Origin: Labia minor
Lineage: Eukaryota > Arthropoda > Insecta > Dermaptera > Spongiphoridae
Length of the DNA stretch: 64,000 bases
Assembly (NCBI GenBank): GCA_963082975.1
Contig: OY720345.1
Span: forward strand, 54,976,528 to 55,040,527
Direction: 5' to 3'
This document shows, in pieces, positions 12,764 through 23,639 of this stretch. Made by a program: the position numbers and the translations under genes. Under the pieces are notes generated by a model, which was not told the origin of the DNA, did not search any database, and saw only the letters and a list, made by a program, of their open reading frames with translations. Positions within the stretch are counted from its first letter, which is position 1; every line of letters starts with the position of its first letter.

Positions 12764-13470
12764 ATGGGATTAATAGAAGGAGGAGGGGTGATGAAATCAG
12801 TTGGAAAATTTCCTTCATGTCAAATTTTGGACGTTATTCAATTTATAATAATAATTTATCAAAAAGAAAAAAAATATTTATTTTATTTTTATGAGTTAGG
12901 GTTTAATCCCATTAGTCTGATTTTCAAAACAATTTCCCCACATTTTATTATTCCTCGCTCTTCTAATAAAAATTATCAATTTGTCCCCTCCCCTCCTTCA
13001 AAAAATCTAAAATTATACTTCTCCACCTCCTCTCCGTAGGCTATCATTAATGATTAATGGGCAGCCATTGAAAAAACAATTTTCCCTCATCCGCCCCCTC
13101 ATCAGGATATATTTTGGTTTTGTCCCTCTTTTTCATCTTTTCAATCATCGCCGTTGAATCCCAATACGATTATTAGTATTATTAATGTTGTAGGTTCGAA
13201 CAGATGGCAGAGAATGTTAGGCCGCCGATTAGAGTTGGTACTTCCCCTTCCATCCTATTTCGCTAACTCCCATCTATGCCTACCACACATTCGTACTCCC
13301 TTGGTAATAATTATCCTCTCCACCCCTGCGAAATATGACACGATCTTTCCTTCTTTCATGTCAAATTCAATAAGCACTTGTCAAAGAGAGTGGTATAGTA
13401 AGAGGATGGGGAGAGTGAATGATAAAGACACGAATGCAATTTTCACACACTCTATTTTAGCATAATTATT
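12764..13470. other. GC-richer non-repetitive island
   Basis: This segment has lower A/T content and more complex sequence than its surroundings. Two plus-strand open frames (91 and 103 codons) lie in it, but they have no family motif, start in AT-rich DNA and have pyrimidine-biased composition. I therefore do not call them genes. An untranslated exon or regulatory element of a neighbouring gene is possible. Confidence 0.35.
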
Positions 13471-13880
13471 CTATTTATTTTATATAATATATTATACTTT
13501 GAATTAAACTGAAAATTTTTAAAATAATTTTCCATAAATATATTCTCTTTTTGAATACATAATAATATTTTCAATGGATTTAATAATTCAATTAATTAAA
13601 AAAAAAATAAATAAATTTTAATTTGAAAATTGTGTGTACCAAAACATCATCAGATATATTTATTTGTGGCTTATCATTTAAATCTTTATTTTAAATCTCT
13701 TTGATATTTTATTTTTATTTAGTTAGTCTCAAAAAAGGATATTGAAATTTTATTTATAACCTCCATTGAATAATTATCAATCTGAAGTGGTGTCTGTGTT
13801 TAAATCCCTAATCTCGTATGCATCTATAGTATAAATGATATAATGTTATCAATTAAAATATAATGTTTAGTTAAATAATA

Positions 13881-14366
13881 CGAGAGCAGGTCCGTGACTT
13901 GTTGAATTTTCCGGCTCATGAAATGGCAACAATGCTCCTATCAGGAGGCAACCAGCAGCTGACTCCTGTCGAAATTTGAACTAGCTGCGTCTTTTAGGTT
14001 TTTTTTGACATCCATTAATAGCAGAGACTACCTCTTGGTTTGAGAAAAAAAAATGGAAAAAGTACGAATTGCTCCCTCATCCGCCCTATTCTCCGGTTTT
14101 AACCGCAAGTGACTATTTATTGTTTTCAAACCTAAAGAAATGATACGGCGGAAAGAGATTTGAATCCAACTATGAAATCATCTCACAAACAAATCTATTT
14201 TGATGTCATCGACAAATTCTATTTTTTGGAAGGGATAAAATAATGAAAGAAACGCGTTGGACGAAGTGTATAGAGCTGAAAGGAGACTACGTTGAAAAAT
14301 AATAAATTGTTTATCCAAAAACCTGTATTTCATTCAATAAGTCACGGACTTATTGACCTGCCCTCG
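13881..14366 (+). mobile_element. internally deleted mariner (MITE), both ends present, 486 bp
   Basis: The ends are CGAGAGCAGGTCCGTGAC at the left and, read inward from the right, CGAGGGCAGGTCAATAAG; both lie next to TA (13879-13880 and 14367-14368), the mariner target. The right end carries a short extra segment relative to the left. The interior joins a 5' leader directly to the last part of a transposase: LLPHPPYSP followed by SDYLLF (third catalytic Asp) and a C-terminus ending GDYVEK, with an in-frame stop. The DNA-binding domain and the first two catalytic positions are deleted. A more decayed copy with the same internal junction lies at 51990-52410 on the other strand, so this is a propagated deletion family. 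Confidence 0.85.
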
Positions 14367-14368
14367 TA

Positions 14369-15054
14369 TTAATGAATTTAAAGCTATTTGACGGCTTATG
14401 ACTTTATGTCATTAAAAAAATTTCATAAATTATTATTATTATTACTTTCAATTAGAGACACACCAAGAGCAATGTTTAATATAATAACTTTTTAGATTAT
14501 AAATTAATGTATAACTGGAATTAGTATATATATAGTAAGATATATTTAATAAAATATTATTTTTTAATAACGAATTTTTTTATTATAAATTTCATAGATT
14601 AGACAGATAAATAAAACTTTATGTCTTAACATATCAGCAAAAATTTACTATTTCCCGGCGAGTCTATTTAAAGCTTAAACAAAGCTAATCGAAGGGAATG
14701 GTATATACCCTCCGATTATTTTTTACTTCCCCCTTTCCCTATTTTTATGTCTTATTCCCTTCACGTGACCAAAATATTTAAAAAATTGTTACCGTGACAT
14801 TTATGCATTTTATTTATTTGGATATTTGGATAGAAAATATAATAAATCCCAAAATCATTTCATTCATTGGTCGATTTTGTTGTGTGTGAAGAGGGTATAT
14901 ATATCATTCCACAACAATTTTTAGATCTCACAATAAGATTTATTGTTTCTCTAGGACTATATATAAATATATAAACTATATATATTCTAATATCGTATAT
15001 CTTATAAAACATATAAATTTTCACCAAATTCAATTCAATTCAATTCAAAATAAT
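14369..15054. other. AT-rich spacer
   Basis: Nothing recognisable beyond A/T tracts and short repeats. A slightly GC-richer patch at 14650-14770 has no coding sense. Confidence 0.6.
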
Positions 15055-15735
15055 AAATAATATATATATCTGTGGCTCTTCGGAATTCGAAAGTTCTTGA
15101 TGCCCTCCAGGTACCTCATCCTGAGCCACACCCATCCAACTCCTAATTTTCTCCAATCTTACGTCCTTTCCTACCTTGTCCTCCCACCCCAACCTTGATC
15201 TTCCAACTGAATGTTTCTTATTCGGTCTCCCCACAAATATATTTTTCGAAAGTCTATCATCACCCATTCTTGATACGCATCCAGCCATCGCAACATCCTT
15301 GATTTAATTACTCTATGTCTGGAGATTCATAGAGGTCATGCAATTACTCAATATGCACGCTCCGTCATTCCACGGTGACCCCATTTTTCTTTGGACCATA
15401 AATGCTTCGAAGAATCCTATACCGTAAATACCGTAAATCTACTCTCGTCTTCCAAAGTCATAGACCATGCCTCAGAACTATACATATAATACAACCGTCA
15501 AAATAATAGTTTTATATATTTTAATTTTGATTCCCTTATAATAATTTTGACGAAATAAGCGCATTTACTGCAAGACTACAGGTGTTGCCGTTCAATTCTT
15601 TTCGAATATTATTATCCTTCGTGATTACAACCAAAGTATTTAAATTTTTCTGCATTTTCAAATTCTACGTTTTGTTTATTAAGATTTTATGTGTTAATAC
15701 TATATTCCTCTCTGCTACTAAATATTTTGTTTACT
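15055..15735 (-). pseudogene. RTE-like LINE, 3' portion (copy C)
   Basis: The minus strand from about 15735 to 15055 encodes, with many stops and shifts, the region downstream of a LINE reverse transcriptase: a KYFGCN-like block, a stretch around the conserved YxSEAWSMTL region, GPKKN, and a last piece with MGDDRLSKNIFVGRP and GRSRLGWEDKVGKDVR. It stops at the standard LINE 3' boundary near 15060. The YADD core is absent. The final piece differs from copies A and B, so C is a different subfamily or an older copy. It is 5'-truncated, as is usual for LINE retroposition. Confidence 0.8.
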
Positions 15736-16220
15736 ATATATACTATTTTTAAAATTAATATTAATTATTGTCTAGATTATCTTTATTTTATTTTCTCTTT
15801 TTTAAAACATATCTCTAAATTGATGTTCTTTTCTTATCTATAACAGCCCTTTATATTTACCTACCATTGTATGTGTGTGTAAATAGGATATCCATTTTTG
15901 AAACTTTATTCTCTATCTTGAATTATTTGATCGTCTATTTAATGAAATGAGTGGGAAAGGTAAACGAACCATTGCTGTTAATTTGTTAAAACGCTCTATC
16001 GGATTAGATAATTCTTTTTTTTTAACACCTCCCCTACCATTTCATCTAACACACGTGCTTAATCTCAAGATTATCTTTTATGATTCCATTTATTTACCTT
16101 TATATTTATCCTTCTAAAGTTGTCAATTTATTTATTTTTTTTTATTTATAAATATGATATAAATGTATGATGTATACATCTAACAATAAACACCTTTAGG
16201 AGTATATATTTACCTATATA

Positions 16221-16255
<35 letters not shown>

Positions 16256-16989
16256 AGTTTGAAATTATATGTGAAAATGATTTATTTTGTGTTTACAAGT
16301 CTATTTAACAAACAAATTGTAATAAGATACAGATAATTTAAAAATACTTAAGTTTTTATAATAATCGAAATTTCAAAGTAGAATATATAAAAAATTAAAG
16401 TTTTTTTATTTTTTAAAATAATGTTTTTTACAAACTTAAATAAATATTATATGATTTATTATTAATATAATTATTATTTTCTTTATTTTTCGTTGTTATA
16501 AATGTAAGTAACAAGGTTCTTGAGGATGTATAAATTTATAATTTAATTAATTCATTTATTATAGTTAAGTATATTGACAGATTGGTAAGAGGACATTATT
16601 CTTAAAAAATTGTACGATTATTAATCTATATATTTAATACGCTAGTGTCCGTCTGTACGCAAAAAACTCCAGAGCCTAAACTACAAGGAGTAAGGTAACC
16701 AAATTTTTCTGAGGTGAAGGGTACCTCAAATGATGAAAAATAAAAAAGAAATTAGAATCTTAGCTAACTCCTGAGCTGAGCTGCGGGTGTTCCATTTTCC
16801 AGAAATATATATAAAGGAGAGTGTTTGTATGTATGTAATTTGTTTACTTTTTTGCTGTCATAGAAACAGATATATATATATATTTAATTAGAACCTCTCT
16901 CTCTCTCCCTCTCTATTTAAAATTTTAAAAAATGGAGTGTTCTAGCCAAATTAAGAAATTTAAATTCCTTATGCCACATTGATAGGTAA
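15736..16989. other. AT-rich spacer with (TA)n and a possible repeat fragment
   Basis: A (TA)n microsatellite lies at about 16224-16253. The segment 16640-16815 has a low-A/T, transposon-like texture (GTCCGTCTGTACGC, GGAGTAAGGTAACC) but no paired ends or coding sense. A CT-rich run lies near 16893-16912. Confidence 0.5.
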
Positions 16990-17875
16990 ATGAATTGGAC
17001 TGGAGGAGGAGACATATGATTAGAGAAATTGGGGAAAAATCAACCGAAATGTAATTAAACAAAAAAATTCAAGAATTATGATACGGATACGACTTACATA
17101 CAAAATGTAGAATTTGAAAAAGTATAAATATTTAAATACTTAAGATCTCTAATCACCAAAGATAATAATATTCGAGAAGAATTTAAATCGACGTTGTAAT
17201 TGAGTAACGCCTGTTATTATGCAGTAAAGGGGCTTATCTCATCAAAGAGGATCAAAATTAAAATATATAAAACAATTATTTTTCATGTTGATCGATGACT
17301 AGGGTGACCATATTTCGAAAACACCTAACCGGGACAAACGGTATACCTTTTTTTAGAACTAAATTGAAAAAATTTTGAAAAAAAAATTACGAAATGTCCT
17401 AAATATTGAAAAAACAGTAGGGTGTCCCGAAGACATTTTTGGGACAGAGCACCTAAAGACGGGACGTTTGGTCACCCTATCGATGACTCTGGGAGACGAG
17501 AGTAGATTTGGAGTATTTGTGAGATTAATATTGTTCGCAGCATTTATAGGCCAAAAGAAGATGAGGTCACAGGGGGATGGCGGAGATGGCATAACAAGAA
17601 ATAATGTCCAGATATAGTTAAGGTTATAAAATCAAGGAGGCTGGGATGGGAAGGGGACGTGGTTGGAATTGGAGAAACTAGAAATTGGGAGAAACCGATT
17701 GGGAAACATCCGGTGGAAGACCAAGGACCAAGGTGGGTGGACAATGAAGGAAGAGACATGGGAGAGATGGGACAGGGTAGGATTTGGTTGTAGCTCAGGA
17801 TAGGGACGCTTAGAGAAATGTGGATGCTGCGGCTAAGAACTTTCGAAAACTGTAGAGACAGAGTTAGATAAATAT
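16990..17875 (+). pseudogene. RTE-like LINE, 3' portion (copy B), split by a MITE
   Basis: The copy begins near the IRQIGEKS segment that follows RT motif B. It then deletes the YADD region, continues through the DNNIREEF and NACYHA regions, is interrupted by the hAT MITE at 17300-17479, and resumes at the GDESRF and KKMRSQ segments through the GKHPVEDQGPRWVDNE tail to the LINE 3' end at about 17872. Several stops make it dead. It continues directly into the GC-rich tail at 17876-18104, which is absent after copies A and E. Confidence 0.82.
17300..17479. mobile_element. hAT-type MITE, family 1, 180 bp, inside LINE copy B
   Basis: It has the same TAGGGTGACC...GGTCACCCTA ends as 4753-4963. The flanking direct repeat is TCGATGAC (17292-17299 and 17480-17487), perfect over 8 bp. 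Because it cuts through LINE copy B, it inserted after the LINE had already landed. The interior has TGTCCCGAAGACATTTTTGG-type GGGAC/GTCCC motifs and is in the opposite orientation to the 4753 copy. There is no coding capacity. Confidence 0.9.
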
Positions 17876-18104
17876 AACATATACAATAATAATATATAAT
17901 TAATTTACTGATTAAATTAAAATATATTTTACAAGAAAACAAATACATGTCTTATCTAATTATACTGATTGAAACAAAATGGATGAAAACCTTTTACATA
18001 CAGACTTTCAACCAAATACTATGTATCACTCGGGGGTACAGGGGGCGGAGCCCCCGTCTAGGTGTGGAGAGCGCCGAAGGCGCTCGGAGCAGCTAGTTAT
18101 TATT
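17876..18104 (+). repeat. LINE-associated GC-rich tail, copy 1
   Basis: About 230 bp directly after LINE copy B is shared with the sequence directly after LINE copy F (62876-63127, other strand). It contains GAAACAAAATGGATGAAAAC and then a GC-rich segment with the hairpin GGGGGC-GGA-GCCCCC at about 18038-18052 and a second one AGCGCC-GAA-GGCGCT. The second hairpin is mutated in the other copy. It could be a 3'-transduced flank or a subfamily-specific 3' UTR. Confidence 0.75.
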
Positions 18105-18253
18105 AATATTTATTTGTCAAAATCAATTATCTTATATAAATTGTAGATAGGGACTTACAATGGTATTTATCATACTATATAAATATATTGACGTATATTG
18201 GAGGCTTAGTATGGGTTGAGTTATTAAAAAAAATGGGTTTAAAATTATTAAAA

Positions 18254-18725
18254 TTGATCTTTATTTTAATTGGTTGCACTCTGTTTAACATTAATATAAA
18301 AAATTGGGTGAATCCATCGAAGGTCGATTAGGGAACAGGTAAATTTGAATTCATTCACATTAAAATAAAATATTAAATTATAATAAAATTGACATTTAAT
18401 AATATAATTATAATAATTATCATATAAAATTATAACTTATAAGTAATTTAACTATAAAATAAAGTTCATTTCTTTAATGTTGTTAATATATCAAGTTTTA
18501 TCTTATTCAGAAATTGCAAATTTTAGAGGATTGACCACTTAGCTGTTCATTGTTAATAGTATAGAGTTCAGTACAAAGCGAGATTAGTGTTGATTCTCCG
18601 TACGGTCTTCTTTGGGGTTTCTTCCAGGCATTCATTGATACATCTTCTTTGGGGCAGTAGCTTCTAAGTTTGTTCCTTGCACTATCGAGTGATATCTCTC
18701 TGTCCTCATCCTCTTAAACTCTTCC
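18254..18725 (-). repeat. Repeat family R, copy 1
   Basis: This segment aligns by eye with 58840-59126 plus 60558-60725. The common landmarks are AATTGGGTGAATCCAT, GAATTCAT..TTAAAATAAA and a GC-richer end. On the minus strand, 18720-18570 reads through with ARNKLRSYCPKEDVS and WKKPQRR, and the other copy reads AKLRGYCPEKRIK and WKEPQR. The repeat therefore carries the C-terminal part of an unrecognised protein followed by an AT-rich ~300-bp tail. I do not recognise the family; an unclassified retroelement or DNA transposon is likely. Confidence 0.6.
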
Positions 18726-20698
18726 TACCATCCAGCAGAATGCATCTCTACCCCTTCATTGCAGACCTTTGCTACTCTTCAAATAACTCATCCCCTACAC
18801 TGCACTCAGGTGATCAATAGTCAGTTCTCCGTAGTTTTAAGAAAGCTATGTGCAATTTATGAGCGCTTGGAACGGTCAAAAACATGACACAATGTCGCAA
18901 CCTATTTCAATTATATTGTCCTCTTTTTAACTAAAATGTGAGTGAACGTGAGAATGTTGATATTTGTTTTAAATGTTTATTTATGGTATCTTAATGACAT
19001 TCCTATATTAAAAGGTATTTTTATGCTTACATATTACAATATACCATATATATAAAATGAAAAGAGACATTATAATTAATATATACAATTAGATTTAATT
19101 GAATTATTTCAATGAAAATTAGAATGTAAAATGAACTTTATGAACAAATTTAATTTCTACTGTTTCAAATGTAGGTGGGCGATGGAAGGCTGCCAGAGTT
19201 ATTTATGAAGTCTATTAGGGTGGAAATGGGAGTCGATGGGGTGTTCGTACGAATGTGCATCATTCATTCTGGGCGTGAAATAAAAGAAGGGAGCTTTTAT
19301 ATGAATTTAAGGGAAATGACTAGAGAGTATATGGATCTGGGTGGGAAGCTGGAGAATGGGATGGTGGTCCGTTACAGCATAAAGTCATATCCACTCTAAC
19401 CTCTCAACCTCCCCCCCCCCCCCACTCTACGATTCGTTTCATTTCAATCCGAATATCCAATCCAATAGACAGAATGACAGGATTCATAAAGATTTTCAGG
19501 AAAGCTTGTAGGGGTGAGAATTTGTTAGTAGTTTAAGGGTGGATATTGACTATGAGTAGTGTATATGTGTATGACGCACCCTTCTGTCTATCATGGAAAA
19601 TGAATAGTACGTTGAATGAATGAATAATCTCTCCCAGCCCTTTATTCACCTACATAAACACACACTATGTAAGCAATCTTTAGCCCCGCACCTAAATCTA
19701 TCAAGTGGATACAAGCATAATAATATCTAGATAAAGGGGTAATGAAAATGAAATTGGATAGAGGGATGAAAAAAAGGTGTAAAAACCTAATAAAACGTGT
19801 GATATTTAATTTGTTTAATCCTGATGCCAATAAAAAGTTATTAAATATCGATTGCTTAAAACATAAAAATGTTTCATTTAATCACAAAAACATTTCTTAA
19901 ATACATATTTGTATATAATAAAGAAGATATTTATTTTTTATTGAAAGTATAATAAAATATTGATTCGAAATCTATCAAAGATGATTAAAAAGAAAGAGAG
20001 AAAATTGTCTTTCGATGTTTTACAACAAATCCAATCAAAATAAAGATTTTTTTTAAACGTATTTAATTCAAAAATACCTTGCTTTAAAAAGATCAATTAC
20101 ATTGTAAAAACAAATTGAAACAAAAGCATTTGTTTGAATTCTTATTTAGTATTCAAAGAAGTTGAAGAGGATATTTCCCTCTTGCGAAAGAATAATTAAT
20201 TACAAGTATAGTGAAAAAAAATTTCTAAATAAGCACTAACAATTTAAGATTTATTTTTTTTTAAAATGAAGAATGGAATCTGTTTTTGGAAAACACTTTT
20301 GATTGAATAATTTTAAATGAAAATAAAATTTTACATCATAATTATATTTCTTTTTCTATTAAGATAAGCTACATCATTTAAAATGAAATAAATGTCATTT
20401 ATTGAAATCTATCTTTAGATAGATAATACATAAAATATATAATATAATATATTTATTACTTAAATATATTTTCATATATCATAAATATATTTCATATAAA
20501 TAGATTTGTTAAATCATGAAGCATTGCCTTTCAGTTATCATAAAAGATGTAATATAATATAATAAAATACGATAGGTTTTAATAATAAAAATTGAATTAA
20601 ATTTTTATCTAAATTTTTTTATTTTATTTAATTAATATTTATAAAAAAATATTTCACTCTTACTATTTTTAAATTGATGGCTCAAATCATGATATATA
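18726..20698. other. Spacer with GC-richer island and poly-C run
   Basis: The island at about 19170-19440 has a 74-codon plus-strand frame without any family motif, which I do not consider a gene. It ends in a 13-base poly-C run at 19411-19423, rare in this AT-rich context. The rest, to 20698, is AT-rich with nothing recognisable. Confidence 0.5.
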
Positions 20699-20966
20699 CA
20701 TTGATGTATTGGTAAAATAAGAAGTAAGGGAACGCATAGTGGGAGCAAAAAAAAGTCCTATTTTCAGCAAACTATTTTTTTCCATATAAGTTTTTATTTT
20801 TTCTTATTTTTACTAAACAAAATATTATCGAACACAAAACAATAAATTCTAACAGTAGATTTAAGTTGGAGTTGTCGGGACATGAAAAAGTACTGGAAAG
20901 CGTTCCGGTTCTGAAAAAAGGTAAGGGAACGTCGTTTCCCCGCATTCTCCTCCCAATACACCACTG
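20699..20966. mobile_element. hAT-type MITE, family 3, 268 bp
   Basis: The left end CATTGATGTATTGG and the right end (inward) CAGTGGTGTATTGG form a terminal inverted repeat. A shared subterminal AAGGGAACG block lies inside both ends. Flanks GATATATA (20691-20698 and 20967-20974) are a perfect 8-bp duplication, though the AT-rich sequence weakens this a little. There is no coding capacity. Confidence 0.82.
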
Positions 20967-20974
20967 GATATATA

Positions 20975-21892
20975 TCTCGTTCTCTTTTTCAACATTTCCA
21001 TTATTGTATCACTTTAATTCTCTTTAATTCTATTCTATTGATAGTTGATTTATGTATTAATCTAAACTAATATATAAAGACATAAAATGTTTTCTTTGGA
21101 CTTCTATTTTTAAATAACCGAATTTAATGATTATTAGATTTTTTGAAAAACAACTAATAAATAATTCTCCAATTTTTGCTTTTCATAGATAAACAAAATA
21201 AAATTTTTATATTTATAAAATAATAGGTTTATGATTTTATTATCTTTTGTTAAAGAAACCAAAATAAAATAGTAAGTAATAGAATTTATGATGTTAAATG
21301 TTATATTTATTTTTTAGGTACATACATCTTTTTCTTCATTTTGTATTATTATTCATTCATTTGTATTATAATTAATTTTCATTTCTCAAGACTGACCCTC
21401 CTATTTTGTCGAATATCTTCATTTTGTCTCCGTGAATCTACAGATCACTTTGTTACTTTGTCACTTCTTCTTTACTTCATTCTACCATCTTCTCTCGATA
21501 GATCTTTTTGTTGGATGTTTTGGATGGGTCGGTCACAGCCACAGCTTTTATTAGTTTAATATACAAATATTAATTACAATTGATTAGTATTTGACGGAGG
21601 CCTGGATATGTGTATGTGTGACCCAAGAATTCTTCTACATTGTTTCTTTTGAACTCGTGATGGTTTGGGTCTCGGAGTTTGGCTGATTGCCGCTTGGAAT
21701 GCTGGATGGATTGGTTACCATCTGTGGTATTGTTGTTGTTCATCTCACTTGTTCTAAAGTCGTGCTAGTGTGAAGGTTTTTTTAATAATTAGAAAATTTC
21801 TAGTTCTCGGTTAAACTTGAACTCGATTTCTGATTGCTTAATGTCAATCCTGGTCCTTTTCTTACTTCATTTTATAACATAAATAAAAAAAA
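20975..21892. other. AT-rich spacer
   Basis: A GC-richer patch at about 21590-21760 has no coding sense or motif. The rest is A/T-rich with nothing recognisable. Confidence 0.5.
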
Positions 21893-22190
21893 AATCTGAA
21901 GTGGCTCCACTCGACTATCTCGCAAATTTGAATTGGATTATATAACTTATATTATATTTAAAATAAATTTAATAAATTATAAATAATATTTATTAAATCA
22001 GCGCGTCTTTGGCTCTTTGTTGATGGCACCAAGTCACGTGCTAAATTCAAAAATTAATTCTGGTACTTTCGGCGATTCAGACATTTTTCTCAACCTAAAT
22101 GACTCAGGGACCTTCAAAACGTATAAAAACATCAAAATCTCGACATCCAAAATTGCGTGATCACAATACTATCCTTGTCGAGATAGTAAT
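21893..22190. repeat. Repeat family S, copy A (short form)
   Basis: This matches the reverse complement of 48105-48672. Shared landmarks are CTCGACTATCTCGC at one end, TTTTTATACGTTTTGAAGGT (reverse sense) and the ACTATC/GATAGT hairpin at the other end, plus a central CACGTG-containing block. Copy A lacks about 280 bp present in copy B. No protein is encoded. Both ends can form small hairpins. The class is unclear. Confidence 0.65.
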
Positions 22191-22631
22191 AAATATTATT
22201 TCCATTAAAAAATAAAATGTCTTTTTATATATTGAAAATATTTGTTTATTAATTATTCACTATTGAACAAAATAATTTAGATAAAAGGTGTAATTGGAAT
22301 TATTTCCTAGAACAATGTCCATATAATATTTATTTAGAACTGGACCTAATATTACTAAAATAGAATTAATTGTATTTTTTAATATTTAAATAAGTGAAAA
22401 TTATTTATTAAAAAAAATATATATATTTTTAGTAAAATGACGATTAACTGTTAACAATTCGATAATAAACTCAACATTTCTCGGAAGGATATCTAGGATA
22501 AAAAAATTGAGCATTGTCAGGAATAAAAAAATATGTTGAAACTATTAGAAAATTCCAATCTGGAAAATTTGTTTTTAACTCAATATTTTAAATCTAAACT
22601 AATTTTTCTAATCTTAATTAATAATATAATC

Positions 22632-22670
22632 ACCGAACCGAACCGTACCTAACCGAACCGAACTGAACTG
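22632..22670. repeat. (CCGAA)n-type short tandem repeat
   Basis: Seven to eight imperfect 5-bp units related to ACCGA/AACCG run just upstream of the gypsy insertion. It is unusually GC-rich for the region. Confidence 0.8.
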
Positions 22671-22698
22671 CTATATATTGTATGCTTATAAGTAATGT

Positions 22699-23595
22699 TG
22701 TAAGGAACTAATCGAGCCAAACGTTGGGCTGCCACTTTGTAAGGAGGACCGTTTCAAGTTGGGGTCACTTTGTAGACGATCCTCTTACGTTGGGTGCCAA
22801 TTTATAAGGGGATCTAAGTATGGGGCACTTGTAATGACCCACGATGACCGTGAATTGTTAATTATGTTAAGTTATTGATGGGCGCCAACTTTGGATATCC
22901 CAAAGTATAAAATAGTGTTGAAAAATTAAGGGAAAAGGGAAAACACAATAATAATGTTCACATTAATTTACTTTAATTAAATAGATAAAAATTAACAAAT
23001 TAAATATACAAATTTTAAATAGAAAAATAAGAAAATGTAATTCACTAATATCACTGGAATTAGCGGAAATAATTATCACAGGGGGTGATGATAAGGATTA
23101 TACACAAATAATTATATCACGGGACGTGATAAGTATAGGTTATATCAGGATGATATCACTTGTTCGACTGTATCACAGGGTGTGATAAAAATGATTATGT
23201 ACAAAATAATTATATCACGGGACGTGATAAATACCAGGTCATATCGGGATGATATCACTAGTTAAACTGTATCACAGGGTGTGATAATAAAAATGATTAT
23301 ATACAAAATAATTATATCACGGGACGTGATAAATACAGGTCATATCAGGATGATATCTCACTAGTTCCACTGTCCATTCTCAACTGTTAAAAAATATTAA
23401 AACTTGGAGGGATGGATCCTCCCCTTATGTCGAAATATCTCTATATATATATTACATTTTAAGAATAATGCGACCAAATAACTTTGTTAAAAAAATAGGG
23501 GAATATAAAAACAAAATAAACTAAAAAATAGATAAACAAAATAAAATGTATAATAAAAAAAAATAACTAAGAATATAAATACTTTGTCCGTTACA
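22699..23595 (-). repeat. 3' LTR of the gypsy element
   Basis: 897 bp, bounded by TGTAAGG and GTTACA. It contains a 98-102 bp tandem unit repeated about 2.6 times (about 23111-23373), each carrying two short palindromes. A second copy of the TTGGGCTGCCACTTTGTAAG segment lies at 22724-22743 inside the LTR, 40 bp from the boundary. Confidence 0.95.
23074..23331. repeat. Array of six short hairpins inside the LTR
   Basis: Perfect 7-bp stems with 3-nt loops are TATCACG-GGA-CGTGATA at 23115-23131, 23213-23229 and 23315-23331, and TATCACA-GGG-TGTGATA at 23171-23187 and 23270-23286. A longer imperfect relative lies at 23074-23094. The last stem pair is C-G/G-C in one type and A-T/T-A in the other, so both halves change together. 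The same array is in the other LTR (26532-26789), where the single LTR difference falls in one stem. Possible roles are protein-binding operators or RNA hairpins. Confidence 0.85.
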
Positions 23596-23607
23596 TCCTC
23601 CCCCTCT
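23596..23607 (-). other. Polypurine tract of the gypsy element
   Basis: On the minus strand AGAGGGGGAGGA lies directly against the 3' LTR, exactly where plus-strand DNA synthesis is primed in LTR retrotransposons. It confirms the minus-strand orientation. Confidence 0.9.
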
Positions 23608-23639
23608 GATTCCGAGGTCTTTTGATTGAGGGATCAGCC

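Noticed and set aside
13154-13465. 103-codon plus-strand frame in a GC-richer island
   Set aside because: No recognisable family, pyrimidine-driven composition, and no promoter or splice signals supporting it.
15040-15288. 82-codon minus-strand frame as an independent host gene
   Set aside because: It continues colinearly with LINE C-terminal remnants upstream and ends at the LINE 3' boundary.
22632-23373. CRISPR-like array from the evenly spaced palindromes in the LTR
   Set aside because: The palindromes lie in a ~100-bp tandem unit, the spacers are repeated rather than unique, the same array is in both LTRs, and the genome is eukaryotic.
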